Counted from the stretch's first letter, positions 1-5,500 are shown. The stretch is 5,529 nt of DNA from Methanobacteriota archaeon (GCA_018899795.1 JAHIHJ010000207.1:1-5529); one strand, 5' to 3'. The notes: a model not told the origin generated them from the sequence alone. Numbers and translations: made by a program.

Positions 1-645
1 CGTTCAAGGAAGCCGTTCATAATAGTCATCAACAAATGCGATCTTGTATCAAAGGAAACCCTTGAGAAAACCAAGATCCGCCTGTCAAAAATCGCCCCAA
101 CGATCTTTATTTCCAGTAAGAACAAGTTCGGGACAACGATGTTAAGACACAAGATACTTGAAACTGCAGCCATAAAAGGGCGCGATATACTGGTGGGTTC
201 AGTGGGTTATCCAAACACAGGCAAATCATCGGTGATAAATGCCGTTTCAGGGAGACACAGCGCTGGTACATCATCAATATCAGGTCACACAAGAGGAGAG
301 CAGCTTGTGAAGGCTGGATCGCGCATCAGGTTCATAGATACTCCGGGAGTGATACCGTTTGATGAGAACGACGAGACCATACTCGGTCTTCTTGCTGTGA
401 AGGATGCGACACACCTTAAAGACCCCACAGGCGTGGCAATGAAGATAATTGAGAAATTTTGCGCTGATAACAAGACTGCACTGGAATCATTTTATAATGT
501 CACAATAGAAGGACAGGATTCCTATGATGCGCTTCTTCTCATAGGCAGACAGAGCAACTACATCCAGAAAAAGGGTGAGGTGGATGAAACAAGGACTGCT
601 GTCAGGATAATCAACGACTGGCAAAAAGGGCTGCTTATGATATAG
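1..645 (+). CDS. Circularly permuted GTPase, YlqF/HSR1-MMR1 type (5' end missing)
   Basis: The frame is open from base 1, so the first in-window ATG (139) is internal and the start lies off the left edge; 214 residues are visible. Motif order shows a circularly permuted GTPase: G4 comes first (NKCD, residues 11-14), then a G5-like SSK (38-40), then the Walker A/G1 loop GYPNTGKSS (69-77), a G2-region threonine (about T90 or T97), and G3 DTPG (113-116). In ordinary GTPases G1 precedes G4. The known relatives (YlqF/RbgA, Nog2, Lsg1, archaeal homologues) bind GTP and mostly act in ribosome large-subunit assembly; a ribosome-assembly role here is inferred from family. The C-terminal part, ending in a DWQKG motif (residues about 206-210), follows the G domain as in archaeal members. 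The gene stops at TAG 643-645, 20 nt from the convergent neighbour. Confidence 0.93.
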   Translation, partial: RSRKPFIIVINKCDLVSKETLEKTKIRLSKIAPTIFISSKNKFGTTMLRHKILETAAIKGRDILVGSVGYPNTGKSSVINAVSGRHSAGTSSISGHTRGEQLVKAGSRIRFIDTPGVIPFDENDETILGLLAVKDATHLKDPTGVAMKIIEKFCADNKTALESFYNVTIEGQDSYDALLLIGRQSNYIQKKGEVDETRTAVRIINDWQKGLLMI

Positions 646-665
646 GTCGAAATGTGGGGGAAGGC

Positions 666-875
666 TCATCCCGGGACTTTTGGATGGATCTCCTTTACTC
701 TTCCAACTCTGCCATCCGTTAATTCAACCTTTATTCCATGCGGATGAAATGAAGAATTGGTCAAAATCCTCTTTACAATACCCTGGGTTAATTTTCCGCT
801 CCCCTGGTCCTGCTTTAAAACGATTCCCACGCTTGATCCAACTTTAATATTTTCCCTGGAACTACCGTTGTTCAT
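666..875 (-). CDS. YwbE family protein (DUF2196)
   Basis: This 69-aa basic protein matches the YwbE/DUF2196 family, whose members are about 60-70 residues long. Family-like elements are an N-terminal NNGSSRENIKVGSSV stretch, the core VLKQDQGSGKLTQGIV, the segment ILTNSSFHPHGIKVEL, and a C-terminal GRVGRVKEI. The alternating hydrophobic pattern suggests a small beta-barrel of KOW/SH3 kind (inference). Its function is unknown. I chose the ATG at 873-875, not the TTG at 918-920: the protein then starts exactly where the family homology begins, and a TATA-like box lies about 25 nt upstream, so the mRNA would be essentially leaderless. The longer form would add 15 residues of low-complexity hydrophobic sequence and would start inside the stop codon of the upstream reductase. 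The gene sits 41 nt behind that reductase on the same strand and may also be read from it. Confidence 0.85.
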   Translation of the reverse strand: MNNGSSRENIKVGSSVGIVLKQDQGSGKLTQGIVKRILTNSSFHPHGIKVELTDGRVGRVKEIHPKVPG

Positions 876-892
876 AATAAAATGTACATTCA

Positions 893-910
893 CAATTATA
901 TATACATATC
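893..910 (-). promoter_or_regulatory. TATA-like promoter element for the YwbE-family gene
   Basis: Read on the minus strand this AT-rich block contains TATATATAAT, a strong archaeal TATA-box match. Its centre (about 901) is about 26 nt before the ATG at 875, which puts transcription start at or next to that ATG. No Shine-Dalgarno sequence lies between, consistent with a leaderless mRNA. The element lies in the 41-nt gap after the reductase stop. Assigned by pattern only. Confidence 0.55.
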
Positions 911-916
911 CATTGT

Positions 917-2083
917 TCAAAATAGCGTCTTGAACGCAACTCCCAGCAGTTTGACAAGCCGCATCTTATCCGCGCCCCTGAGCAGCTCCTTTAAAAGCAC
1001 GGAAGGATGGTCCATGTCGCCGTATTCTGTGATACGTTCACTCATCCCGGGACGGTTCAGGAACGCTATGAACTCATTCAGGTTTTCATCACTTAATTTC
1101 CCCAGGCTCTTATGAATGACCATCCCCAGCGCTAGTTCCCTGCCCACCGCGCTGCGCCACCTTTTTTCATACTCTTCAATACCAGTTTCCTTTCGCGAAG
1201 CCCGCGCCGCAACTTCGCCCGCTATCTTTGCGCACACCGCGCCCATATAAACTCCTCCTCCTGAAGTTGGTTTTACCTGTCCTGCAGCATCGCCTGCGAG
1301 CATCACGTTATCAGTTACCGTTCTCTCAGGCGGACCAAGGGGTATGCCCCCGACCACATGTTCTGTGCGCGACTCCCTGTATCTTGAAGCAAGCACGGGA
1401 TGCTTAATAAGTTCATTAAGATAATGCAATGCCGACTTATCACCCATATTTTTGGCAAGACCAATGCGTGCCATACCCCCGAAAGGCACAGCCCATCCAA
1501 AAAAACCCGGCGCGAACTTATTTCCCGTGAATATCTCCACAAATTCCGGGTCTCTGGCTTTATATGGGCCCTCGAATTGTATCCCTGACAGGAATTTCTT
1601 ACACCTGGGAAGCCCCGCTGCCCTGCCCACGCTGCTCATAATGCCGTCAGCCCCGATAATGATATCTGCCTGGATATCTTTTCTCACACCGCTTGATAAT
1701 ACTGAAATTCCGCCACTATGCAGCCCCATAAAACGCGTCTTCAACATGAGTTCAGCGCCTGCATCAAGAGAACGTTCCACAAGCTCCCTGTCGAATATTT
1801 TCCTGTCGATGACATATGCCATAACATCTTTTCCCCGGATGGTGAGTTCATCTCCATTCGGGGCATACACAAAAGCCCCCTTCATTCTGGAAAGGACGAA
1901 GCTGCCTTCCCCGACTTCGCATTGCGTCAGCGCAGCTTTGCTGATAAGCCCTGTGCACTGGACAGGAGAACCTATGCTTGAGTGCTCTTCTATCAGCAGT
2001 GTCCGCGCCCCGTTCCATGCGGCATATTTAGATGTGATGGCACCTGTTGGACCTGCGCCGATCACCGCGACATCGTACTTCAT
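917..2083 (-). CDS. Geranylgeranyl reductase family FAD-dependent oxidoreductase
   Basis: This 388-aa flavoprotein has the usual length of the GGR family. It starts with a Rossmann dinucleotide loop, GAGPTG (residues 9-14), followed by acidic residues E32/E33 at the end of the second strand, where the FAD ribose binds. Next comes PVQCTG (40-45) with the family's conserved cysteine (C43), then the GADG motif (144-147), an aromatic FFGWAVP motif (194-200) matching the YxWxFP substrate-pocket signature, and the second FAD motif GDAAG (264-268) followed by a glycine-rich run. Family members hydrogenate geranylgeranyl chains; in archaea this saturates the isoprenoid tails of membrane ether lipids. 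Archaea often carry several paralogues, some acting on menaquinone, methanophenazine or other polyprenyl chains, so the substrate here is not certain. No membrane span is evident. The ATG at 2083 directly follows an in-frame TAG two codons earlier, which fixes the start. Confidence 0.9.
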   Translation of the reverse strand: MKYDVAVIGAGPTGAITSKYAAWNGARTLLIEEHSSIGSPVQCTGLISKAALTQCEVGEGSFVLSRMKGAFVYAPNGDELTIRGKDVMAYVIDRKIFDRELVERSLDAGAELMLKTRFMGLHSGGISVLSSGVRKDIQADIIIGADGIMSSVGRAAGLPRCKKFLSGIQFEGPYKARDPEFVEIFTGNKFAPGFFGWAVPFGGMARIGLAKNMGDKSALHYLNELIKHPVLASRYRESRTEHVVGGIPLGPPERTVTDNVMLAGDAAGQVKPTSGGGVYMGAVCAKIAGEVAARASRKETGIEEYEKRWRSAVGRELALGMVIHKSLGKLSDENLNEFIAFLNRPGMSERITEYGDMDHPSVLLKELLRGADKMRLVKLLGVAFKTLF

Positions 2084-2160
2084 ATACTTCTAAATACACC
2101 ACCTGGATAATTAATACATAGCAGAAAGCTTTTAAGATGCGTGGATTATACAGAAATAAT
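2084..2160. promoter_or_regulatory. Divergent intergenic promoter region
   Basis: This short gap separates the minus-strand reductase from the plus-strand 159-aa gene. The block CTTTTAAG at 2129-2136, preceded by purine-rich GCAGAAAG, resembles BRE plus TATA on the plus strand and predicts a start near 2158. It is nearly self-complementary (CTTAAAAG on the minus strand), so it could also place a minus-strand start near 2106, leaving a leader of about 23 nt. That leader holds AGGTGGTG (2097-2104), a good anti-16S match but 13 nt from the reductase ATG, wider than usual. A second AT-rich block at 2104-2119 is an alternative TATA for either direction. Confidence 0.45.
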
Positions 2161-2640
2161 ATGAAACGCATATATCATCAATTTCCTCCTAAGCCAGAAC
2201 TTGAGAGAAAATACAATTTCCGGGAAGACCTTCCATATATCGTAAGGACGATAGCCGCTATCAACGGGCAGTTCGGGACGTTCATAACCGATTCACCAGA
2301 CCTGAAAGGGCGTCCAGTCCAGGCAAAGAGAAGCATAAGCATTGAGATCACTGACAGGAGCGTAAATTTTTTCCCACTCAATAAAGACACAGTAGGATCC
2401 GTGCTCACTGATGTAAAAAACGAGGGGACTATAGATTTTAAGGTAACCCTCAAATATTCATTCCTTGATGATAAGTTCGATCGCGTACCGTTCAAGGGAG
2501 ACTCATTCCTCGTACGAACACGGCTCGAAACCGGGATACTCACGATGAACGTGCACCACATAGATGGCATGGGCAGGACAGAATGCGGAAGAATAGCAGA
2601 CACCATTGTTGATGAGATAATAAAGAACGCCCCGAAATGA
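2161..2640 (+). CDS. Conserved-looking protein of unknown function, 159 aa
   Basis: I do not recognise this protein. It is soluble by eye: no signal peptide, no membrane span, mixed charge. The sequence alternates hydrophobic and polar residues in several stretches (for example SISIEITDRSVNFFPL and TIDFKVTLKYSFL), suggesting a beta-rich core, and ends in a probable amphipathic helix (CGRIADTIVDEIIKNAPK). Two ATGs are possible: 2137 (adds MRGLYRNN) and 2161. I chose 2161 because the best TATA-like box (2129-2136) lies about 26 nt upstream of it and abuts the 2137 ATG, so that promoter could not include the earlier codon; neither has a Shine-Dalgarno sequence. Its stop overlaps the next gene's ATG (ATGA, 2637-2640), so the two are translationally coupled and probably work in one process. 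The long open frame and the coupling make it a real gene; the function is open. Confidence 0.8.
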   Translation: MKRIYHQFPPKPELERKYNFREDLPYIVRTIAAINGQFGTFITDSPDLKGRPVQAKRSISIEITDRSVNFFPLNKDTVGSVLTDVKNEGTIDFKVTLKYSFLDDKFDRVPFKGDSFLVRTRLETGILTMNVHHIDGMGRTECGRIADTIVDEIIKNAPK

Positions 2641-3098
2641 CAGACCTGATATATACAATTTCTGTTCCTTTCAAAAGAAAGGGAAAAGACTCACTCAAAG
2701 AAAGCGAGTTCGTGCTGGCGCTATCTTTTGACCTTAACTGGTTCACTCCTGAGCAGGCAAAAAAAGTTGTTCTGGAGGCAGAGAAAGCCGGACTCATAAA
2801 AAGAGAGGGGGACATTATTCGTCCTGCATTTGATCTATCCTCGGTAGAACCTCCTCAGGGATTCAAGCCGGGTGTTCTCGATGAGGAGGAGCGTTCGATC
2901 TTTGACAGGATAATCGAGCGCATCACAGCAGAAACCGGCATGGATAAACGCAAAGTGATAGCGCTGATAAATAAAAAACAGGACGAGCTCTCAAAGCTGG
3001 TTGAAATAGAGGTCAGCGCCATACTGATAGCGCTGGAGCATGGCGTAGCCCTGGATAACCTGATAGATGAGGAATATAAGGCGTTAGTTAATCCTTAG
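2637..3098 (+). CDS. DUF2240 family archaeal protein
   Basis: This 153-aa protein matches the archaeal DUF2240 family in length and pattern. Near the N-terminus is the signature-like stretch LSFDLNWFTPEQAKKVV (about residues 29-45), followed by AEKAGLIKREGDIIRPAF, which reads as a small helical, winged-helix-like unit ending in a beta hairpin (my inference from the helix then KREGDIIRP turn). A proline-rich linker (about 70-80) leads into a charged helical second half with a KRKVIALINKKQDEL segment. No catalytic or metal-binding motif is visible. The family has no established function that I can cite; a nucleic-acid-binding role would suit the first half but is not shown. Translation is coupled to the upstream gene through ATGA. 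The 3' end overlaps the convergent rpoL gene by 11 nt. Confidence 0.82.
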   Translation: MTDLIYTISVPFKRKGKDSLKESEFVLALSFDLNWFTPEQAKKVVLEAEKAGLIKREGDIIRPAFDLSSVEPPQGFKPGVLDEEERSIFDRIIERITAETGMDKRKVIALINKKQDELSKLVEIEVSAILIALEHGVALDNLIDEEYKALVNP

Positions 3099-3366
3099 TC
3101 TTCTTCTTGAACAGCTTGATAAACTCATCGCATTCCTTGACAAGTTCCCCTGAGGCTTTTTTCATCACTTCTATGGGGTCGGCGCCATCTGTTCTCACAA
3201 AAAGTATAGGTTCGCTTATCGTGGGGTGCTTGATATCGTAAGTGGCTATCTCCACGTGCTTGTTGTTAAGTAAAGCTGTTTTAAGCGTGTTCAAAAGAGT
3301 ATGCGACTCTCCCGTCACTTTTATACTGATCTCGTTTTTCGTCTTATTTACTATCGTAAGTTCCAT
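3088..3366 (-). CDS. rpoL: DNA-directed RNA polymerase subunit L (Rpb11-like)
   Basis: This 92-aa protein is the archaeal counterpart of eukaryotic Rpb11. It pairs with subunit D to form the assembly platform of RNA polymerase. Family hallmarks visible are GESHTLLNTLKTAL (residues 19-32), the dimerisation helix, then VEIATYDIKHP (38-48), a strand with the conserved HP, and a long C-terminal helix (about 63-89) ending in a lysine-rich tail. Length is normal for archaeal L. I chose the ATG at 3364-3366: it starts the family homology and has a strong AGGTGA ribosome binding site 4 nt upstream. A longer frame to 3441 would add 25 unrelated residues from within csl4 in another frame. The gene follows csl4 after only 8 nt, so both are likely on one mRNA. 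Confidence 0.96.
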   Translation of the reverse strand: MELTIVNKTKNEISIKVTGESHTLLNTLKTALLNNKHVEIATYDIKHPTISEPILFVRTDGADPIEVMKKASGELVKECDEFIKLFKKKTKD

Positions 3367-3370
3367 GTTC

Positions 3371-3376
3371 TCACCT
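3371..3376 (-). promoter_or_regulatory. Shine-Dalgarno site of rpoL
   Basis: AGGTGA on the minus strand matches the anti-Shine-Dalgarno tail of archaeal 16S rRNA. It lies 4 nt before the rpoL ATG and overlaps the csl4 stop codon TAG (3375-3377). Ribosomes ending csl4 would therefore be placed to reinitiate on rpoL. This site decides the rpoL start. Confidence 0.8.
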
Positions 3377-3953
3377 AAATTATTCCAGTCCCGTAATCCG
3401 ATGACATTTTCCTCGTTTCTGTTCTTTTGCAGTTGGGACATTTAAGTTTATCATTCTCTCTTTTCAACACTGTCCTGCAGTTCCCGCAGTAAGCCTTCAT
3501 CACACCAAGTTCTTTATTCACGGTAGAGAGGCGCATGTTCCGCAGGTCCAGTACCCTTGCCTTGACTATGTCTTGAGGCGCAAATTCGTATGAAAGGTCC
3601 TTGACATACGCATCTTTGATATTGGAAACGTGTATAGCGGCATCATCAGCGTTCACGATCTCGCGTTCGCCCATGCCTTTTATCCCTCCGATCTCAACAA
3701 GCGCCACAGATTCTTTTATGTCTGTGACCCGTCCGATAACGATATCCCCTACCAAAAGATGGGGGGGTACATTCGTAACAGGTTCAACTGAGATGGAACG
3801 TTCCTTAGCGTTAATTCTCACGTATCCCGTGGCTGCAGCGAATATATTTCCCCTGTCTTCAAAAGCGCCATTTTTGGGGATGAACTCCTCTGAAGTCCCG
3901 ATGAGTTCTCCTGGCAGCACTATCTTTCCTTTTTCTTTGCGGGGTTTTTCCAC
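3375..3953 (-). CDS. csl4: Archaeal exosome subunit Csl4 (conserved core; true start may lie upstream)
   Basis: Csl4 is an RNA-binding cap subunit of the archaeal exosome, which sits on the Rrp41/Rrp42 ring and guides RNA to 3'-end degradation or tailing; it is also the cap subunit reported to bind DnaG. All expected parts are present, numbered from GTG 3953: an N-terminal domain opening with VLPGELIGTSEEF (12-24), an S1 RNA-binding domain (about 67-148, with VGDIVIGRV and VALVEIGGIKG), and a C-terminal zinc ribbon with C156, C159, C172 and C175. The 192-aa length is typical of archaeal Csl4. GTG is the only canonical start in the frame but has no good Shine-Dalgarno sequence in front (GAGCAGCAG directly before it), and the frame continues open upstream to 4232, so the protein may be longer. 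It is followed by rpoL after 8 nt. Confidence 0.95.
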   Translation of the reverse strand: MEKPRKEKGKIVLPGELIGTSEEFIPKNGAFEDRGNIFAAATGYVRINAKERSISVEPVTNVPPHLLVGDIVIGRVTDIKESVALVEIGGIKGMGEREIVNADDAAIHVSNIKDAYVKDLSYEFAPQDIVKARVLDLRNMRLSTVNKELGVMKAYCGNCRTVLKRENDKLKCPNCKRTETRKMSSDYGTGII

Positions 3954-4217
3954 CTGCTGCTCTTTCGGCTCTCTCAGTTCTGTCTTTTCTGCCTCTTCTT
4001 CGGTCTCTTCAACATTCTCTTCAGTTGTCTCGACACCTTCGTCAGTCGTTTCGACACCTTCTTCGGTCGTCTCGATATCCTCTTCAGTTACCTCGATATC
4101 TTCTTCAATATTCTCTTCAAACCCTTTATCGTCTTTCTTATATGTTTTTGGCTTTACGTCGCCTTTTACAAGCTTTCTTCTAGTTGTGGCTTTCTTTCTC
4201 TTGATTCTAATAATAAT
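3954..4217 (-). other. In-frame upstream extension of csl4: basic segment plus acidic repeats, no canonical start
   Basis: The csl4 frame has no stop between the GTG at 3953 and a TAG at 4233-4235. From the plausible ATT at 4209-4211 it would add 86 residues and give a 278-aa protein. The first part is strongly basic (IKRKKATTRRKLVKGD, then KPKTYKKDDKG), the second strongly acidic with heptad repeats, then a mixed linker (KTELREPKEQQ) into the Csl4 core. No ATG, GTG or TTG occurs in this stretch. Three ATT codons in a row (4209-4217) follow GAGG (4219-4222), and the third sits 7 nt after it, a normal Shine-Dalgarno spacing. The other two minus-strand frames hit stops early (TAG within 4208-4213; TAA near 4164-4166). 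The extension is likely disordered. Translation is inferred from repeat conservation, not proven. Confidence 0.6.
3975..4100 (-). repeat. 21-nt tandem repeat encoding acidic heptads, six units
   Basis: Six consecutive 21-nt units lie in the csl4 frame: DIEVTEE (4080-4100), DIETTEE (4059-4079), GVETTDE (4038-4058), GVETTEE (4017-4037), NVEETEE (3996-4016), and a decayed EAEKTEL (3975-3995). A weak partial unit FEENIEE precedes them (4101-4121). Units 3 and 4 differ at four positions, three of them synonymous, so the amino acid sequence appears maintained while the DNA drifts. Consensus is x-(I/V)-E-T-T-E-E, a net-negative tract likely to be disordered or weakly helical. Confidence 0.85.
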
Positions 4218-4221
4218 CCCT

Positions 4222-4812
4222 CTATCTTTTCTCTATTCTGTATATCTCAACTTTAATGACCTGTATTTCTTTCTTATGAAATCTGAATGTCCTTTTGATA
4301 GGAAAATCGATAATTCGATAGTCCGTTATGACTGCAGGACTTATGAACTTTTTTATGAATTCCAAACTTCCGGCGTTGTGTATGGAATAGACCACCTCGC
4401 TTAATTCGAGGGCTTTCCTCAAAAAAGGGCGGTCGCTTCCTTTTACCTGGGCGCCAAATGGTGGATTCATAACTACTGTATGCGCTTTTCCACATATTTC
4501 GTTTATGCCGCTGCACACGAACTCGACGTCCACGTCGAGCTTTTTTGCATTTGCCCGTGCAATCTCAAGTGCGTCTCTATCATCATCAAAACCTATAACC
4601 TTTTCTGCTCCCAGGAGCTTTGCCCCGATGGCAAGGATGCCTCCGCCGCACCCCAGGTCATATACCGTGTCTAAAAGGTCTTCCCTCATGAAAGCAAAAT
4701 GCAATAGTTCTGCCGCGACCGTTGCAGGGGTTGCGTACTGCTCTTTCAGGGGATCAGGGGTTTTAAAGCCTGAAAGCTTCTCCAGCGTCATCTCAAGATG
4801 TCTTCTTCTCAT
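4222..4812 (-). CDS. METTL5-like RNA N6-adenine methyltransferase
   Basis: This 196-aa class I SAM-dependent methylase belongs to the family of archaeal proteins related to human METTL5, which makes one m6A in small-subunit rRNA with TRMT112 as partner. Signatures are KEQYATP (residues 23-29), matching the EQYxTP element before the fold; SAM motif I DLGCGGG (52-58); the acidic residue after strand 2 (GFDDD, 74-78); and the catalytic NPPFG (116-120), the N6-adenine type motif. The C-terminus (KRTFRFHKKEIQVIKVEIYRIEKR region) resembles the end of family members, so the gene looks complete. An rRNA adenine in the small subunit is the likely target, by homology only. Its ATG overlaps the previous gene's stop (ATGA, 4809-4812) and it has no Shine-Dalgarno of its own, so translation is coupled. 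Its TAG stop is directly followed by the open csl4 extension. Confidence 0.92.
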   Translation of the reverse strand: MRRRHLEMTLEKLSGFKTPDPLKEQYATPATVAAELLHFAFMREDLLDTVYDLGCGGGILAIGAKLLGAEKVIGFDDDRDALEIARANAKKLDVDVEFVCSGINEICGKAHTVVMNPPFGAQVKGSDRPFLRKALELSEVVYSIHNAGSLEFIKKFISPAVITDYRIIDFPIKRTFRFHKKEIQVIKVEIYRIEKR

Positions 4813-5453
4813 ATTTTTCTTGCCGTGAAGTGAAGAGCCGGGAGCATGGCTTCTCCGTATTGTTTGACCTGTTCGAAGTACTGTTTTGCAGGGGTCTTGA
4901 TGCCTGCGACGCCCCGTTCTTTTTTCACGAGGTTGCCAAGGAGTATCAGGTGCGACCTTACGAAATCATGGGGTATTATTATATCCCGTTTTATCGTTTC
5001 GACAGTGATATCGCTAAAACCAGAGTCGGAAAGCTCCCTGCTGATGTCAGTGAATTCATGGGAATATATGGCTCCACTTGCTTTTAGAAGCTCATTGAAG
5101 AACAGGCTTGACCGCTGCGCTTCATTCTGCGGCGCCCATAGCTGCACCATGAATGAGAAACTTGAGTCTTTCTTTAGCGTCCTTGCAGCTTCTTTGAATA
5201 CGTAACCTATGAGGTCGCTGGATATCAGATCTAAGTAGTGGTATGATACCACGGCATCAAAGACCGCATCTTTGAACGGTATAAGAGTTGGTTTGATAAT
5301 GACAGCATTCGATAATTGCTTCCTGGCTGTTAATCCTGCTACTGCTGATGGCAGTTCCTCATATAGCACCCCGCCGAAATCGAGTACTCTGGCGCCTTGA
5401 GTGATACCGGAGCGAGTTATAAATTCCTTTCTATCTGCTGCTGCGTAGGGCAT
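4809..5453 (-). CDS. Methyltransferase-fold protein with atypical SAM-binding loop
   Basis: This 214-aa protein resembles class I (Methyltransf_11-like) methyltransferases in its middle part: LIPFKDAVFDAVVSYHYLDLI (57-77) matches the motif after strand 3 into strand 4, and KEAARTLKKDS (87-97) matches the conserved helix before strand 5. Motif I is degraded: VLDFGGVLYEEL (23-34) keeps the Asp and first Gly but lacks the D-x-G-x-G-x-G loop, and no clear acidic residue ends strand 2. It may bind SAM poorly, bind another ligand, or be a non-catalytic partner. The C-terminal half has no recognised motif. The start ATG at 5453 has AGGA 5 nt upstream. The ATGA overlap with the METTL5-like gene suggests related roles. 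It is the first gene of the minus-strand string. Confidence 0.8.
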   Translation of the reverse strand: MPYAAADRKEFITRSGITQGARVLDFGGVLYEELPSAVAGLTARKQLSNAVIIKPTLIPFKDAVFDAVVSYHYLDLISSDLIGYVFKEAARTLKKDSSFSFMVQLWAPQNEAQRSSLFFNELLKASGAIYSHEFTDISRELSDSGFSDITVETIKRDIIIPHDFVRSHLILLGNLVKKERGVAGIKTPAKQYFEQVKQYGEAMLPALHFTARKI

Positions 5454-5500
5454 AATGATCCTGCATAAATAGATTTATTTGAATTATGGCATATTTAATT
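5454..5500 (-). promoter_or_regulatory. Probable promoter and leader of the methyltransferase-csl4-rpoL operon
   Basis: On the minus strand TTAAATAT (5491-5498), preceded by purine-rich AGGAA, resembles a BRE/TATA pair and predicts transcription start near 5468. The short leader would carry AGGA (5459-5462), spaced 5 nt from the ATG at 5453. Further AT-rich TATA-like blocks at 5510-5526 would give longer leaders and cannot be excluded. No other clear promoter was seen between here and rpoL. Confidence 0.45.

Noticed and set aside
139..645. GTPase gene starting at ATG 139
   Set aside because: The frame is open from base 1 and the upstream residues contain the G4 NKCD and G5 motifs of a permuted GTPase, so ATG 139 is an internal methionine.
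646..665. Possible terminator between the convergent GTPase and YwbE-family genes
   Set aside because: The 20-nt gap has no stem and no T-rich tract on either strand.
876..920. Longer YwbE-family protein starting with TTG at 918-920
   Set aside because: The added 15 residues are outside the family core, the start would overlap the reductase stop, and the TATA-like box lies inside this stretch.
1452..2093. 213-aa plus-strand open frame
   Set aside because: It lies wholly opposite the geranylgeranyl reductase gene, whose full set of FAD motifs is on the minus strand. The antisense product shows no domain pattern.
3367..3441. Longer rpoL starting at 3441
   Set aside because: The extra 25 residues overlap csl4's zinc-ribbon codons in another frame and are unlike the family. 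The ATG at 3366 has a strong AGGTGA site.
3601..4404. 267-aa plus-strand open frame, very rich in Ser, Phe and hydrophobic residues
   Set aside because: It is the antisense of csl4, its acidic repeats and the methylase 3' end. Runs of Glu codons (GAA/GAG) read as TTC/CTC on the other strand and remove stops, which explains both the length and the odd composition.
5463..5480. AAATA/TATTT inverted repeat upstream of the operon
   Set aside because: The arms are 5 bases of A/T only, expected by chance in such AT-rich DNA. No stable hairpin or terminator can be claimed.
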